Made by a program: the position numbers and the translations under genes. A stretch of DNA of 64,000 bases, taken from NCBI RefSeq assembly GCF_900105075.1, contig NZ_FNSK01000003.1:11001-75000 (forward strand), in the 5' to 3' direction. The notes under the pieces were generated by a model. The model did not search any database, was not told the DNA's origin, and saw nothing but the letters and a program-made list of their open reading frames with translations. The DNA comes from Rhodobacter sp. 24-YEA-8 (GTDB taxonomy: Bacteria; Pseudomonadota; Alphaproteobacteria; Rhodobacterales; Rhodobacteraceae). The first letter of the stretch is position 1; each line of letters starts with the position of its first letter. This document shows positions 55,021-64,000 of the stretch, piece after piece.

Positions 55021-56103
55021 ATGGCACAGATCACGCTGAAAAACCTTGCCCACAGCTACCTGCCCAATCCCACCAGCGAGAAGGATTACGCGCTGAAGGA
55101 GATGGACCATGTCTGGCAGGATGGCGGCGCCTATGCTTTGCTCGGGTCCTCGGGCTGCGGCAAGACCACACTTCTGAACATCATTTCGGGCCTCTTGCGC
55201 CCCAGTCATGGCCGGGTGCTGTTCGGAGATCTCGACGTGACCGACGCCGCCACGGCGGAGCGTAACATCGCTCAGGTGTTCCAGTTCCCTGTCGTCTATG
55301 ACACGATGTCGGTGCGCGATAACCTTGCTTTCCCCCTGCGCAATCGCGGCATGGACCCGGCCTATATCAAGGCCCGCGTCGACCATATCGCGCAGATGAT
55401 CGGGATGGAGGCGATGCTGTCGAGAAAGGCGCGGGGCCTGACGGCTGACGCGAAACAGAAAATCAGCCTTGGCCGGGGCATGGTGCGCGAGGATGTCAAC
55501 GCGATCCTGTTTGACGAGCCGCTGACCGTCATCGACCCGCATATGAAATGGGAGCTGCGCACCCAGCTGAAACAGCTGCACCGCGAGTTTGGACATACGA
55601 TGATCTATGTCACCCATGACCAAACCGAGGCGCTGACCTTCGCCGATAAGGTGGTGATCATGTATGACGGTCGCGTGGTGCAGATGGGCACGCCGGAAGA
55701 ACTGTTCGAGACCCCGGCCCATAGTTTTGTCGGCTATTTCATCGGCTCGCCGGGAATGAACTTCCTCGAGGCTCAGGTCGCGGGGGATCGCGCCACGCTC
55801 AGCGATGGTACGGTGATCGCGCTTGGCGCTGATTATGCGCCGGTCGCAGGCCAGATCGGCATCCGGCCGGAATATGTCAGCCTCAGCGCTGAGGGCCTCG
55901 CCCTGACCATCCACCGGATCGAGGATGTCGGCCGGCACCGGCTGGTCCGGGGCGAGGTGCTGGGCAAGCCACTGAATATGGTGCTGCCCGAGGGCGGCGG
56001 CGTTCCCGCAAGCCCCCGCGTCAGCTTTGCTGCGCAAAGGATCAACGTCTACGCGAATGACTGGCGGGTTGCACCGCGCTCGCCTGCAGAGAGGGCCGCG
56101 TGA
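55021..56103 (+). CDS. glpT: glycerol ABC transporter ATP-binding protein GlpT
   Basis: 360 aa ATPase with Walker A GSSGCGKTT, Q-loop VFQFPVVYDT, Walker B NAILFDEPLTVIDPH and H-loop YVTHDQTEAL. The ABC signature is degenerate: LTADAKQKISLGRGM stands where LSGGQ is expected. GlpS has a good signature but no H-loop His, so the pair is complementary and would form one intact catalytic site. The start follows the glpS stop by 2 bp. Not to be confused with the enterobacterial GlpT antiporter. Confidence 0.9.
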   Translation: MAQITLKNLAHSYLPNPTSEKDYALKEMDHVWQDGGAYALLGSSGCGKTTLLNIISGLLRPSHGRVLFGDLDVTDAATAERNIAQVFQFPVVYDTMSVRDNLAFPLRNRGMDPAYIKARVDHIAQMIGMEAMLSRKARGLTADAKQKISLGRGMVREDVNAILFDEPLTVIDPHMKWELRTQLKQLHREFGHTMIYVTHDQTEALTFADKVVIMYDGRVVQMGTPEELFETPAHSFVGYFIGSPGMNFLEAQVAGDRATLSDGTVIALGADYAPVAGQIGIRPEYVSLSAEGLALTIHRIEDVGRHRLVRGEVLGKPLNMVLPEGGGVPASPRVSFAAQRINVYANDWRVAPRSPAERAA

Positions 56104-56971
56104 TGGAAAAGACGCAAAACAACCGCGCCTGGTTTCTGGTGATCCCGGTTCTGATCCTTGTCGCCTTTTCGGCGGTGATCCCGCTGATGACGGTGGTGAA
56201 CTACGCCTTCAACGATACTTTCGGCAGCAATGATTTCTTCTGGGCCGGGCTGGAATGGTTCGACGAGATGATCCATTCCGAGCGCCTGCATGGCGCGCTT
56301 GGCCGCCAGGTGATGTTCTCGGCGATCATCCTCGCGATCGAGGTGCCTCTGGGGATTTTCGTCGCGCTGAACATGCCGAAAAAGGGCTTTTGGGCGTCTT
56401 TCTGCCTTGTGCTGATGGCGCTGCCTTTGCTGATCCCGTTCAATGTGGTCGGCACAATCTGGCAGATCTTTGGCCGCGTTGACATCGGCCTGCTGGGGCG
56501 CGGGTTGGCGGCCCTGGGCATCAATTACAATTACACCAGCAACCCGTTCGATGCCTGGGCCACCGTGATCGTGATGGATGTCTGGCACTGGACCTCACTG
56601 GTAGCCCTTTTGTGCTATGCGGGCCTGCAATCCATCCCCGAGGCCTATTACCAGGCCGCCCGCATTGATCAGGCCAGCCGCTGGTCGGTCTTTCGCTATA
56701 TCGAATTGCCGAAGATGCAGGGCGTGTTGCTGATCGCGATACTGCTGCGGTTCATGGACAGTTTCATGATCTATACCGAGCCTTTCGTCGTGACGGGTGG
56801 CGGCCCGGGCAATTCGACCACCTTCCTGTCGATTGATCTGGTGAAAATGGCGGTGGGGCAGTTCGATCTTGGCCCGGCTGCGGCCTTCAGCCTGATGTAT
56901 TTCCTCGTGATCCTGCTGGTTTCATGGGTGTTCTACACCGTGATGACCAATATGGATAAGGAGGCGAAGTG

Positions 56972-56972
<1 letters not shown>
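56103..56972 (+). CDS. glpP: glycerol ABC transporter permease GlpP
   Basis: 289 aa MalF/UgpA-type inner-membrane permease with six predicted helices; the EAA-loop region is IPEAYYQAARIDQASRWSVFRYIELPKM. ATG 56103 (TGATG overlap with glpT) is used; an overlapping GTG at 56100 is possible. It would pair with GlpQ. Confidence 0.9.
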
Positions 56973-57774
<802 letters not shown>

Positions 57775-57775
<1 letters not shown>

Positions 57776-58200
57776 TGACCACTGCCGAAACGGGCACTGC
57801 GGCCCGCCCCAACTGGACCCTGATCACCCTGACCGCCGCCGTGATCCTTGGTTGCGCATTGGCCTTCCTGATCTGGGCCACACCTTCGGGAAGTGACGGT
57901 AAGGCCTGGACCGACCCGATGATCCCGCGCGGCTGGATGGCCTGGAGCTTTCCTGTCGCCTTCTTCTTCTGGTGCATCGCGACAGTGCTGGTCACCTTTA
58001 CCATTCTTGCCATCCGGTTTCCCGAAACGCCGCGCAAGGGCATTTTGCGCATCGAGACCACGCGCGGCGACCGTCTTTTCATTACCTTGCTCGGTTCGGC
58101 TTTCATCTGCCTCGGCTGGCTGTTTTTCGCAGGGCCCCCGGTGTGGGGGGCGCTCATCATCTGTCTTTTTTACGGCGCAGCGGTCTTTCGCTGGGTCTGA
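57775..58200 (+). CDS. glpU: DUF2160 small membrane protein GlpU
   Basis: 141 aa with four predicted membrane segments (about 15-35, 55-80, 100-120 and 123-140) and the conserved-looking PMIPRGWMAWSFPVAFFFW and ETPRKGILRIETTRGDRLF. It sits between permease and binding-protein genes, the place of glpU in rhizobial glp operons. Its role in glycerol uptake is not defined. GGGGAGGG precedes the start. Confidence 0.85.
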
Positions 58201-58262
58201 CACTTCCCGGACCGGGATCACCCGGGCGGGCCCTTTCAACAAAGTTTCTCAGGGAGGAGAAC

Positions 58263-59984
58263 ATGAGGTTGAAGCATACCACCACCGCCATGGCGCTTGC
58301 GCTGATGGTCTTTGGCGCGCCCGCCTGGGCTGATATGGAGGCGGCGAAAAAGTTCCTCGACGCGGAGATCGGCGACCTCTCCTCGCTGACCCGCGCCGAC
58401 CAGGAGGCCGAGATGCAATGGTTCATCGACGCGGCCGCCCCCCATAAGGGTATGGAAATCAAGGTCGTCTCGGAAACCATCACCACCCATGAATACGAGA
58501 GTAAAGTGCTGGCCCCGGCCTTTACCGCGATCACCGGGATCAAGGTCACCCATGATCTGATCGGCGAGGGCGATGTGGTTGAGAAGCTGCAGACCCAGAT
58601 GCAGACCGGCGAGAATATCTATGACGGCTATGTCAACGATTCCGACCTAATCGGCACGCATTGGCGCTATCAGCAGGCGCGCAGCCTGACCGAATGGATG
58701 GCGAACGAGGGCAAGGATTACACCAATCCAGGCCTTGATCTGAATGACTTCATCGGGCTGAAATTCACCACCGCGCCGGATGGAGAGCTTTACCAGCTGC
58801 CCGACCAGCAATTCGCGAATCTCTACTGGTTCCGCTATGACTGGTTCAATGACGAGAAAACCAAAGCCGATTTCAAAGAGAAATATGGCTATGATCTGGG
58901 TGTGCCGCTGAACTGGTCGGCCTATGAGGATATCGCCGAATTCTTCACCGGGCGCGATATGTCCTATATGGGCGGGCCGGCTTCGGGCGTGTTCGGCAAT
59001 ATGGATTACGGCAAGAAAGACCCGAGCCTTGGCTGGCGCTACACAGATGCCTGGTTCTCGATGGCCGGGGGCGGTGACAAGGGCGATCCGAACGGTCTGC
59101 CGGTCGACGAATGGGGCATCCGGGTCGATGAAAACTCGCGCCCTGTCGGGTCTTGCGTGGCGCGCGGGGGGGCGACCAATGACGCGGCAGCGGTCTATGC
59201 TGTCACCAAGGCGATCGAATGGCTGAACAAATTCACGCCACCCGAAGCCCAGGGCATGACCTTCGGCGAGGCAGGTCCGGTTCCCGCGCAGGGCAATATC
59301 GCCCAGCAGATGTTCTGGTACACCACCTTTACCGCCGATATGCTGAAGCCCGGCACCGCCGTGATGAATGATGACGGCACGCCGAAATGGCGCATGGCTC
59401 CCAGCCCGCGCGGGGCGTACTGGACCGAGGGCACCAAGCTTGGCTATCAGGATGTCGGCTCCTGGACCCTGATGAAATCGACCCCGGTCGACCGCGCCCA
59501 GGCCGCCTGGCTCTATGCTCAGTTCGTGACCTCGAAAACCGTCGATGTGAAGAAAAGCCATGTCGGCCTGACCTTCATCCGCGAAAGCACCATCCAGGAC
59601 AAGAGCTTCACCGAGCGCTCGCCCGCGCTTGGAGGTCTGGTCGAGTTCTATCGCTCGCCCGCCCGCGTGCAATGGACGCCCACCGGTACCAACGTGCCGG
59701 ACTATCCGCGTCTGGCACAGCTCTGGTGGCAGCATATCGGGGATGCCATGTCGGGCGCGAAAACCCCGCAAGAGGCCCTCGACGCGCTTTGCGCCGAGCA
59801 GGAAAGCGTGATGGCACGTCTCGAACGTTCGGGCGTCCAGGGCGATATCGGTCCGAAACTGAACGAGGAATCCGATCCGGCAGAATGGCTTGCGAAAGAA
59901 GGCGCGCCGGTGGCAAAACTCGACAATGAAGATCCGACGCCGGAAACCATCAGCTATGACGAGCTGATCAAGTCCTGGCAGTAA
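58263..59984 (+). CDS. glpV: glycerol ABC transporter substrate-binding protein GlpV
   Basis: 573 aa periplasmic binding protein, long for its class, with signal peptide MRLKHTTTAMALALMVFGAP ending at AWA-D. The mature part (KFLDAEIGDLSSLTRADQEAEMQWFIDAA, ETITTHEYESKVLAPAFTAITGIKVTHDLIGEGDVVEKLQTQM) matches SBP_bac_1-type GlpV proteins. AGGGAGGAGAAC precedes the ATG. A terminator-like hairpin follows, so it is probably expressed above glpK. Confidence 0.92.
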   Translation: MRLKHTTTAMALALMVFGAPAWADMEAAKKFLDAEIGDLSSLTRADQEAEMQWFIDAAAPHKGMEIKVVSETITTHEYESKVLAPAFTAITGIKVTHDLIGEGDVVEKLQTQMQTGENIYDGYVNDSDLIGTHWRYQQARSLTEWMANEGKDYTNPGLDLNDFIGLKFTTAPDGELYQLPDQQFANLYWFRYDWFNDEKTKADFKEKYGYDLGVPLNWSAYEDIAEFFTGRDMSYMGGPASGVFGNMDYGKKDPSLGWRYTDAWFSMAGGGDKGDPNGLPVDEWGIRVDENSRPVGSCVARGGATNDAAAVYAVTKAIEWLNKFTPPEAQGMTFGEAGPVPAQGNIAQQMFWYTTFTADMLKPGTAVMNDDGTPKWRMAPSPRGAYWTEGTKLGYQDVGSWTLMKSTPVDRAQAAWLYAQFVTSKTVDVKKSHVGLTFIRESTIQDKSFTERSPALGGLVEFYRSPARVQWTPTGTNVPDYPRLAQLWWQHIGDAMSGAKTPQEALDALCAEQESVMARLERSGVQGDIGPKLNEESDPAEWLAKEGAPVAKLDNEDPTPETISYDELIKSWQ

Positions 59985-59994
59985 GCTGACCGGG

Positions 59995-60027
59995 ATCGGG
60001 CGGGCCAAAGGGCTCGCCCGATTTTTC
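59995..60027 (+). terminator. rho-independent-type terminator between glpV and glpK
   Basis: ATCGGGCGGGCC (59995-60006) pairs with GGGCTCGCCCGAT (60010-60022) around a short A-rich loop and is followed by TTTTTC. It probably attenuates transcription into glpK. Confidence 0.75.
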
Positions 60028-60050
60028 TAAGCAATGAAGAGGCCCGCGCG

Positions 60051-61538
60051 ATGACCCATATTCTTGCCATTGATCAGGGCACGACCTCATCGAGAGCCAT
60101 TCTTTTTGACCGGAACCTGAAGCCCGTCGCCCAGACGCAGGAAGAATTTCCCCAGCATTATCCGCAGCCTGGCTGGGTGGAACATGATCCGGCCGATCTC
60201 TGGGCGACCATCGCTGCCGCGATGCGCGCCGTTATCGAGCGCGCAGGTATCCTGGCCAGCGACATCGCCGCCATCGGCATCACCAATCAGCGCGAGACCA
60301 CCCTTTTATGGGACCGTGCGACCGGCCAGCCGCTGCACAATGCCATCGTCTGGCAGGACCGCCGCACAGCGCAGATCTGCGACGCGTTGCGTGAGGCAGG
60401 GCACGAGGCCATGATCACGGCGAAAACCGGCCTGTTGCTGGATCCCTATTTCTCGGGAACCAAGCTGAAATATCTGCTCGATACGATTCCGGGCGCCCGG
60501 GCGCGGGCGGAAAAAGGCGACCTGGCCTTTGGCACCGTCGACAGCTGGCTGATCTGGAACCTGACCCGCGGGCGCGTCCATGCGACGGATGCCACCAATG
60601 CCGCCCGCACCATGCTGTTCAATATCGTGGAAAACCGCTGGGATGCAGAGATCCTGGCACTGCTTGATATTCCGGCCTCCCTGCTTCCCGAGGTAAAGGA
60701 TTGCGCCGCGGATTTTGGCATGACCCGTGCGGATCTGTTGGGGCGTGAGATCCCCATCCTTGGTGTGGCAGGGGATCAGCAGGCAGCCACAGTCGGTCAG
60801 GCCTGTTTCCAGCCCGGTATGATGAAATCGACCTATGGCACCGGCTGCTTCGCGCTTCTCAACACCGGGGCGCAGATGGTGCCTTCGAAGAACCGGCTCC
60901 TGACAACCATCGCCTACCGGCTGAAGGGCGAGACCACCTATGCGCTGGAGGGCTCGATTTTCATCGCGGGGGCGGTGGTACAGTGGCTGCGTGATGGCTT
61001 GCAGATCATCCGCGCCGCTTCCGAGACGCAGGCTCTTTCAGAGGCCGCCGATCCGGCGCAGGAGGTTATCCTGGTACCCGCTTTCACTGGGCTTGGCGCG
61101 CCTTACTGGCGGCCCGATTGCCGGGGCGCGATTTACGGGCTGACCCGCAATTCCGGCCCCGCCGAATTCGCCCGCGCCGCCCTGCAAAGCGTCGGCTATC
61201 AGACGCGCGACCTGCTGGAGGCGATGCGTGCCGACTGGGGGACCGATGCGGATGGCGTTTTGCGCGTTGATGGCGGCATGTCGGCAAGCGAGGGCGCAAT
61301 GCAGTTTCTCTCGGATATCCTCGGCGCCCCTGTCGACCGCCCCGAAGTGACAGAAACCACGGCGCTCGGCGCGGCCTACCTTGCCGGTTTCCAGGCCGGG
61401 CTCTTGCCTGCGCCGGAAGATTTCGCGAAAAGCTGGGCGCTGGAAAAGCGTTTCACCCCCCGAATGGAGCCCGGCTTGCGCGATCAGAAATATGCCGCCT
61501 GGAAAAAAGCCGTGGCCGCCACAATGGCTGCGGCATGA
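60051..61538 (+). CDS. glpK: glycerol kinase
   Basis: 495 aa FGGY-family kinase that phosphorylates glycerol to glycerol 3-phosphate, the GlpD substrate. Seen: [101 protein letters not shown] and [21 protein letters not shown]. Full length. Its stop overlaps the start of the dehydrogenase gene (ATGA). Confidence 0.96.
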   Translation: MTHILAIDQGTTSSRAILFDRNLKPVAQTQEEFPQHYPQPGWVEHDPADLWATIAAAMRAVIERAGILASDIAAIGITNQRETTLLWDRATGQPLHNAIVWQDRRTAQICDALREAGHEAMITAKTGLLLDPYFSGTKLKYLLDTIPGARARAEKGDLAFGTVDSWLIWNLTRGRVHATDATNAARTMLFNIVENRWDAEILALLDIPASLLPEVKDCAADFGMTRADLLGREIPILGVAGDQQAATVGQACFQPGMMKSTYGTGCFALLNTGAQMVPSKNRLLTTIAYRLKGETTYALEGSIFIAGAVVQWLRDGLQIIRAASETQALSEAADPAQEVILVPAFTGLGAPYWRPDCRGAIYGLTRNSGPAEFARAALQSVGYQTRDLLEAMRADWGTDADGVLRVDGGMSASEGAMQFLSDILGAPVDRPEVTETTALGAAYLAGFQAGLLPAPEDFAKSWALEKRFTPRMEPGLRDQKYAAWKKAVAATMAAA

Positions 61539-62670
61539 CCGGCAGTTTCAACGTCGCTTTGCCTGGCCGGATCCTGTTTGGGCGTGGCGAGGCGGCACAG
61601 GCGCCCGCGCTGATCCGTGCATTTGGCCGCCGCGTGCTGCTGGTTCATGGCCAGGATCCCGCACGCGCCGCCTGGCTGAGAACGGCATTGCAGGATTGCG
61701 CTTTACACTGCGTCTCTTGCGGCAGTGAACCGACGCTCCCGATGCTCGAAGCGGCGCTGCGCGATGTTGCTGGATTTGCCCCGGATGTGGTGGTGGGTCT
61801 CGGGGGGGGGCGGTGATCGACATGGCCAAGGCGCTGGCGGCCCTGATCCCGGCGCTCGGCGGCGCGATGGACCATCTCGAGGTTGTGGGTCGCGCCTTGC
61901 CCCTCAGCGTGCCCCCGCTGCCTTGTGTCGCTTTGCCCTCTACCTCCGGCACCGGGGCCGAGGCGACGAAAAACGCGGTGATCGGCCTGCCCGAACATGG
62001 CCGGAAGGTTTCGCTGCGCGATGACCGGATGCTGCCGCGCCTTGCGCTGGTCGATCCTGCGCTGACCGATCAGTGCCCGCGCAATGTGACGCTGGCCTCG
62101 GGCCTTGATGCACTGGCCCAGGTGATCGAGCCATATGTCTCGAACCGGGCCACGCCTTTCACCGATGCGCTGACCCTGCCCGCGATCCCAAGGGGGCTTG
62201 CCGCACTGCAAAGCCTGATGCGCGGCGAAAACAAAGATGCGCGCGATGAAATGTCCTGGGTCAGCCTTACCGGCGGCATCGCGCTGGCCAATGGCGGGCT
62301 TGGCGCGGTGCATGGCCTGGCAGGCGTGATCGGCGGTGTGACACCGGCGGCGCATGGCGCGATATGTGGCGTCTTGCTTGGCCCGGTGCTTGCGGCAAAC
62401 CGGGCGCGCGCGACCGGCGAGACCGCCGCGCGACTTGCCACCGTCTGCGATATTCTTGGCGAGGGGCTGGGGGTTTCCGGCGACGAGGCGCCGCGCGCGC
62501 TGTCTGCCTGGGCGCGTGAGGCCGGGCTTGCCGGCCTGCGGGATCAGGGCCTTGCGCCGACGAGTATTGCCGATGTGGCCAGGGCGTCGATGCAAAGCTC
62601 GTCTTTCAGAGGAAATCCGGTCGCGCTGAGCGCCGCAGATCTCGAAGTGATCCTGGCAGAGGCCGGGTGA
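61535..62670 (+). pseudogene. iron-containing alcohol dehydrogenase, frameshifted at a G9 tract
   Basis: The first frame (61535-61816) has FNVALPGRILFGRGEAAQ and VVVGLGGGR; the second (from about 61810) continues VIDMAKALAALIPALGG, STSGTGAEATKNAVI, LVDPALTDQCPRNVTLASGLDALAQVIEPYVS and the HGLAGVIGG-HGAICG metal-site region. Together they give a full Fe-ADH of about 378 aa. The break is at nine Gs (61802-61810): one more G would restore the usual GGG-x-VID nucleotide motif. Coupled to glpK, it would act on glycerol or a related alcohol or aldehyde. It is a pseudogene, a phase-variable gene or a sequencing error. Confidence 0.85.
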
Positions 62671-62680
62671 AGGCCCGGGA

Positions 62681-63262
62681 TCAGCCCTTGCCGACCGGTT
62701 TCGTGAAAAGACGCCATTCTTGCGCAGCGACTTCCCAGTCATCCCGGATAATGGGGCGGCTGGCGATCTGGCGGTAGCCCCTGGCTGTATAGAGGCGCAG
62801 CGCGTCCAGATGCGTGTCGGCGGCGATAAGGCTGATGCTGTCATGACCTGCCGCCGCCGCAATGATCTCGGCCTGTGCCAGCAAGGCGCTGCCAAGACCT
62901 TTGCCGCGAAATTCGGGATAAGAGGCCAGCACATTCAGATACCAGGAGCCGGGAGCCAGCGCCTCAAGTTCCAGCAGCGGCACAAAGATCGGCGGCATAT
63001 CGGGGGCAATCGGGCCGGGTTCGGTCTCGGCCGCATAGCCCAGCAGGCAGGCCGCGACGGCACCGTCAGTCTCGGCGAGCCAGGCGTTGGAATAAGAGAA
63101 ATTCCCGGTCGCACGCACGGCACGTTCCCGCCCGAGCGCCCAGGGGTCGCCATCCGGGCCCACGGATTTGCGCCAGAAATGCAATGGCAGATCATCGGCT
63201 GCCATATTGATGAAACGCACCAGATGCGCGGCGTCATCTGCCCTAGCTTTGCGGATTTCCAT
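62681..63262 (-). CDS. GNAT-family N-acetyltransferase
   Basis: 193 aa. The acetyl-CoA-binding motif A reads LNVLASYPEFRGKGLGSALLAQAEIIA, with the C-terminal YTARGYRQIASRPI typical of GNAT. ATG 63262 fits the family start (MEIRKARADDAAHLVRF); the frame is open further upstream but unlike the family. Convergent with the dehydrogenase (10 bp gap) and divergent from a cupin gene. Substrate unknown. Confidence 0.88.
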   Translation of the reverse strand: MEIRKARADDAAHLVRFINMAADDLPLHFWRKSVGPDGDPWALGRERAVRATGNFSYSNAWLAETDGAVAACLLGYAAETEPGPIAPDMPPIFVPLLELEALAPGSWYLNVLASYPEFRGKGLGSALLAQAEIIAAAAGHDSISLIAADTHLDALRLYTARGYRQIASRPIIRDDWEVAAQEWRLFTKPVGKG

Positions 63263-63449
63263 GGCTCTGTCCCGTTCCTGCCTTTGCGCGGCTCTGATGT
63301 GCAGTCTTTGACGATCTGTCGCGCGCTTACCAGCCCCATCGGGTGTTGTACGCCGGATCCGCCGCCTGCCCGGCCCTCGCGGCTTGCGCGACGGGCGGCG
63401 GCGGCCTACCAAGATTGCCGAGATCTGAATCATCATTCCGAGGACAGAC

Positions 63450-63803
63450 ATGAGCATCACGGTATTCCGCTTCCCCGCGCCCGGACCCGAGCCCATCACC
63501 AACGATCTGGAGGGCTGGGTCAAGGTCGAGGGTAATCCGACCATGCGCTATTGGATCCAGCACACCTCGCTGGACGGCAATGTGATCTCGGGCACCTGGG
63601 AGGCAACGACCGGAACCTGGCATGCAAGCTACCAGTTCTATGAATTCGTTCACCTGATTGAAGGCCGCATCACCATCACCCCTGATGGCGGTACCCCTGT
63701 CACGGTCGGGCCGGGTGATGGTTTCGCGGTGGAGGCGACGTTCAAAGGCACATGGACCGTCGAAGAGCCGGTGCGCAAACATTTCGCCATCCGGCTGAAG
63801 TAA
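63450..63803 (+). CDS. cupin-domain protein (cupin_3/DUF861 type)
   Basis: 117 aa single-domain cupin: MRYWIQHTSLDGNVISGTWEATTGTWHASYQFYEFVHLIEGRITITPDGG and VGPGDGFAVEATFKGTWTVEEPVRKHFAI match the cupin_3 pattern. The role is unknown. CCGAGGACAGAC precedes the ATG. Confidence 0.85.
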   Translation: MSITVFRFPAPGPEPITNDLEGWVKVEGNPTMRYWIQHTSLDGNVISGTWEATTGTWHASYQFYEFVHLIEGRITITPDGGTPVTVGPGDGFAVEATFKGTWTVEEPVRKHFAIRLK

Positions 63804-63941
63804 ACCCCGATCCTGCCTTTGCCGGGGGGCTGAACTCACCCTCCGGCAGACTGTCCTCCGAGGGCCGGACTGCATGGGCGGCTGGACTTCGCGGGTGATT
63901 GCTCTATCTCTGCCCTTGCCTTTTTTCGGGACGGGGACGGA

Positions 63942-64000
63942 ATGCAGAAAATCACCCTGCCAGAGCGGCCAGACTGGCGCGACAAAGCCGCAGAGCTCGG
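63942..64000 (+). CDS. 5' end of a glutathionylspermidine-synthase-like gene
   Basis: The window ends 20 codons into a frame starting MQKITLPERPDWRDKAAELG, which resembles the conserved N-terminus of glutathionylspermidine-synthase-family ATP-grasp proteins. GGGACGGGGACGGA precedes the ATG. Only the start is visible, so the call is tentative. Confidence 0.45.
   Translation, partial: MQKITLPERPDWRDKAAEL

Overview
The window looks like part of a plasmid or chromid of an alphaproteobacterium of the Rhodobacterales (Paracoccus/Rhodobacter-type). Three things point that way: high GC, the gene families present (a rhizobial/rhodobacterial-type glp glycerol ABC operon, citrulline hydrolase CtlX, PiuC) and a replication module in which parA-parB lies divergent to a short DnaA-like replication initiator, a plasmid type typical of Rhodobacteraceae. 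I saw no rRNA, tRNA or CRISPR array.

Layout. (1) 31-8855: a compact three-gene cassette (PLD-SNF2 helicase, Eco57I-type DNA methylase, SMC/RecF-like ATPase). It matches the helicase-methylase-ATPase (Hma) architecture described as a putative anti-phage system. (2) 8856-11315: transposon scar tissue with an IS5-family element and an IS3-family element side by side, both with recognisable ends and target duplications. (3) 11485-15662: a four-gene tripartite efflux operon (DUF1656, HlyD, FUSC, outer-membrane factor). (4) 15784-18640: a further IS3 element and a heavily decayed IS3 transposase. (5) 19061-23976: the replicon core, with a twin parS-like palindrome, parB, parA, an origin-like repeat region, a DnaA-like initiator and an unrecognised plasmid protein. 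(6) 24471-27189: AraC and GntR regulators and an EamA-type exporter.

(7) 27196-37145: an arginine-derivative catabolic island. It holds an Lrp regulator, ornithine cyclodeaminase, CtlX, dimethylarginine hydrolase, a complete polar amino acid ABC importer and, convergently, a third guanidine-modifying-family hydrolase with a TetR regulator and a RocB-like M20 hydrolase. Together these could import a methylarginine or citrulline-like compound and convert it through citrulline and ornithine to proline. (8) 38330-42533: a TonB-dependent siderophore-type receptor with a PiuC-type oxygenase and an FMN hydroxyacid oxidase. (9) 43125-47237: a ROK regulator, the wreck of a Tor-like two-component system and a divergent MFS/HxlR pair. 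(10) 47758-50984: ahpC-ahpF-oxyR preceded by an OxyR-like site. (11) 51217-62670: glpR divergent from glpD-S-T-P-Q-U-V-K, followed by a dehydrogenase broken at a G9 tract. (12) 62681-64000: an acetyltransferase, a cupin and the start of a glutathionylspermidine-synthase-like gene.

The first 8.9 kb reads visibly less GC-rich than the metabolic regions and is bounded by insertion sequences, which fits horizontal acquisition of the defence cassette. All assignments come from reading the sequence and remembered family motifs; no database search was run.
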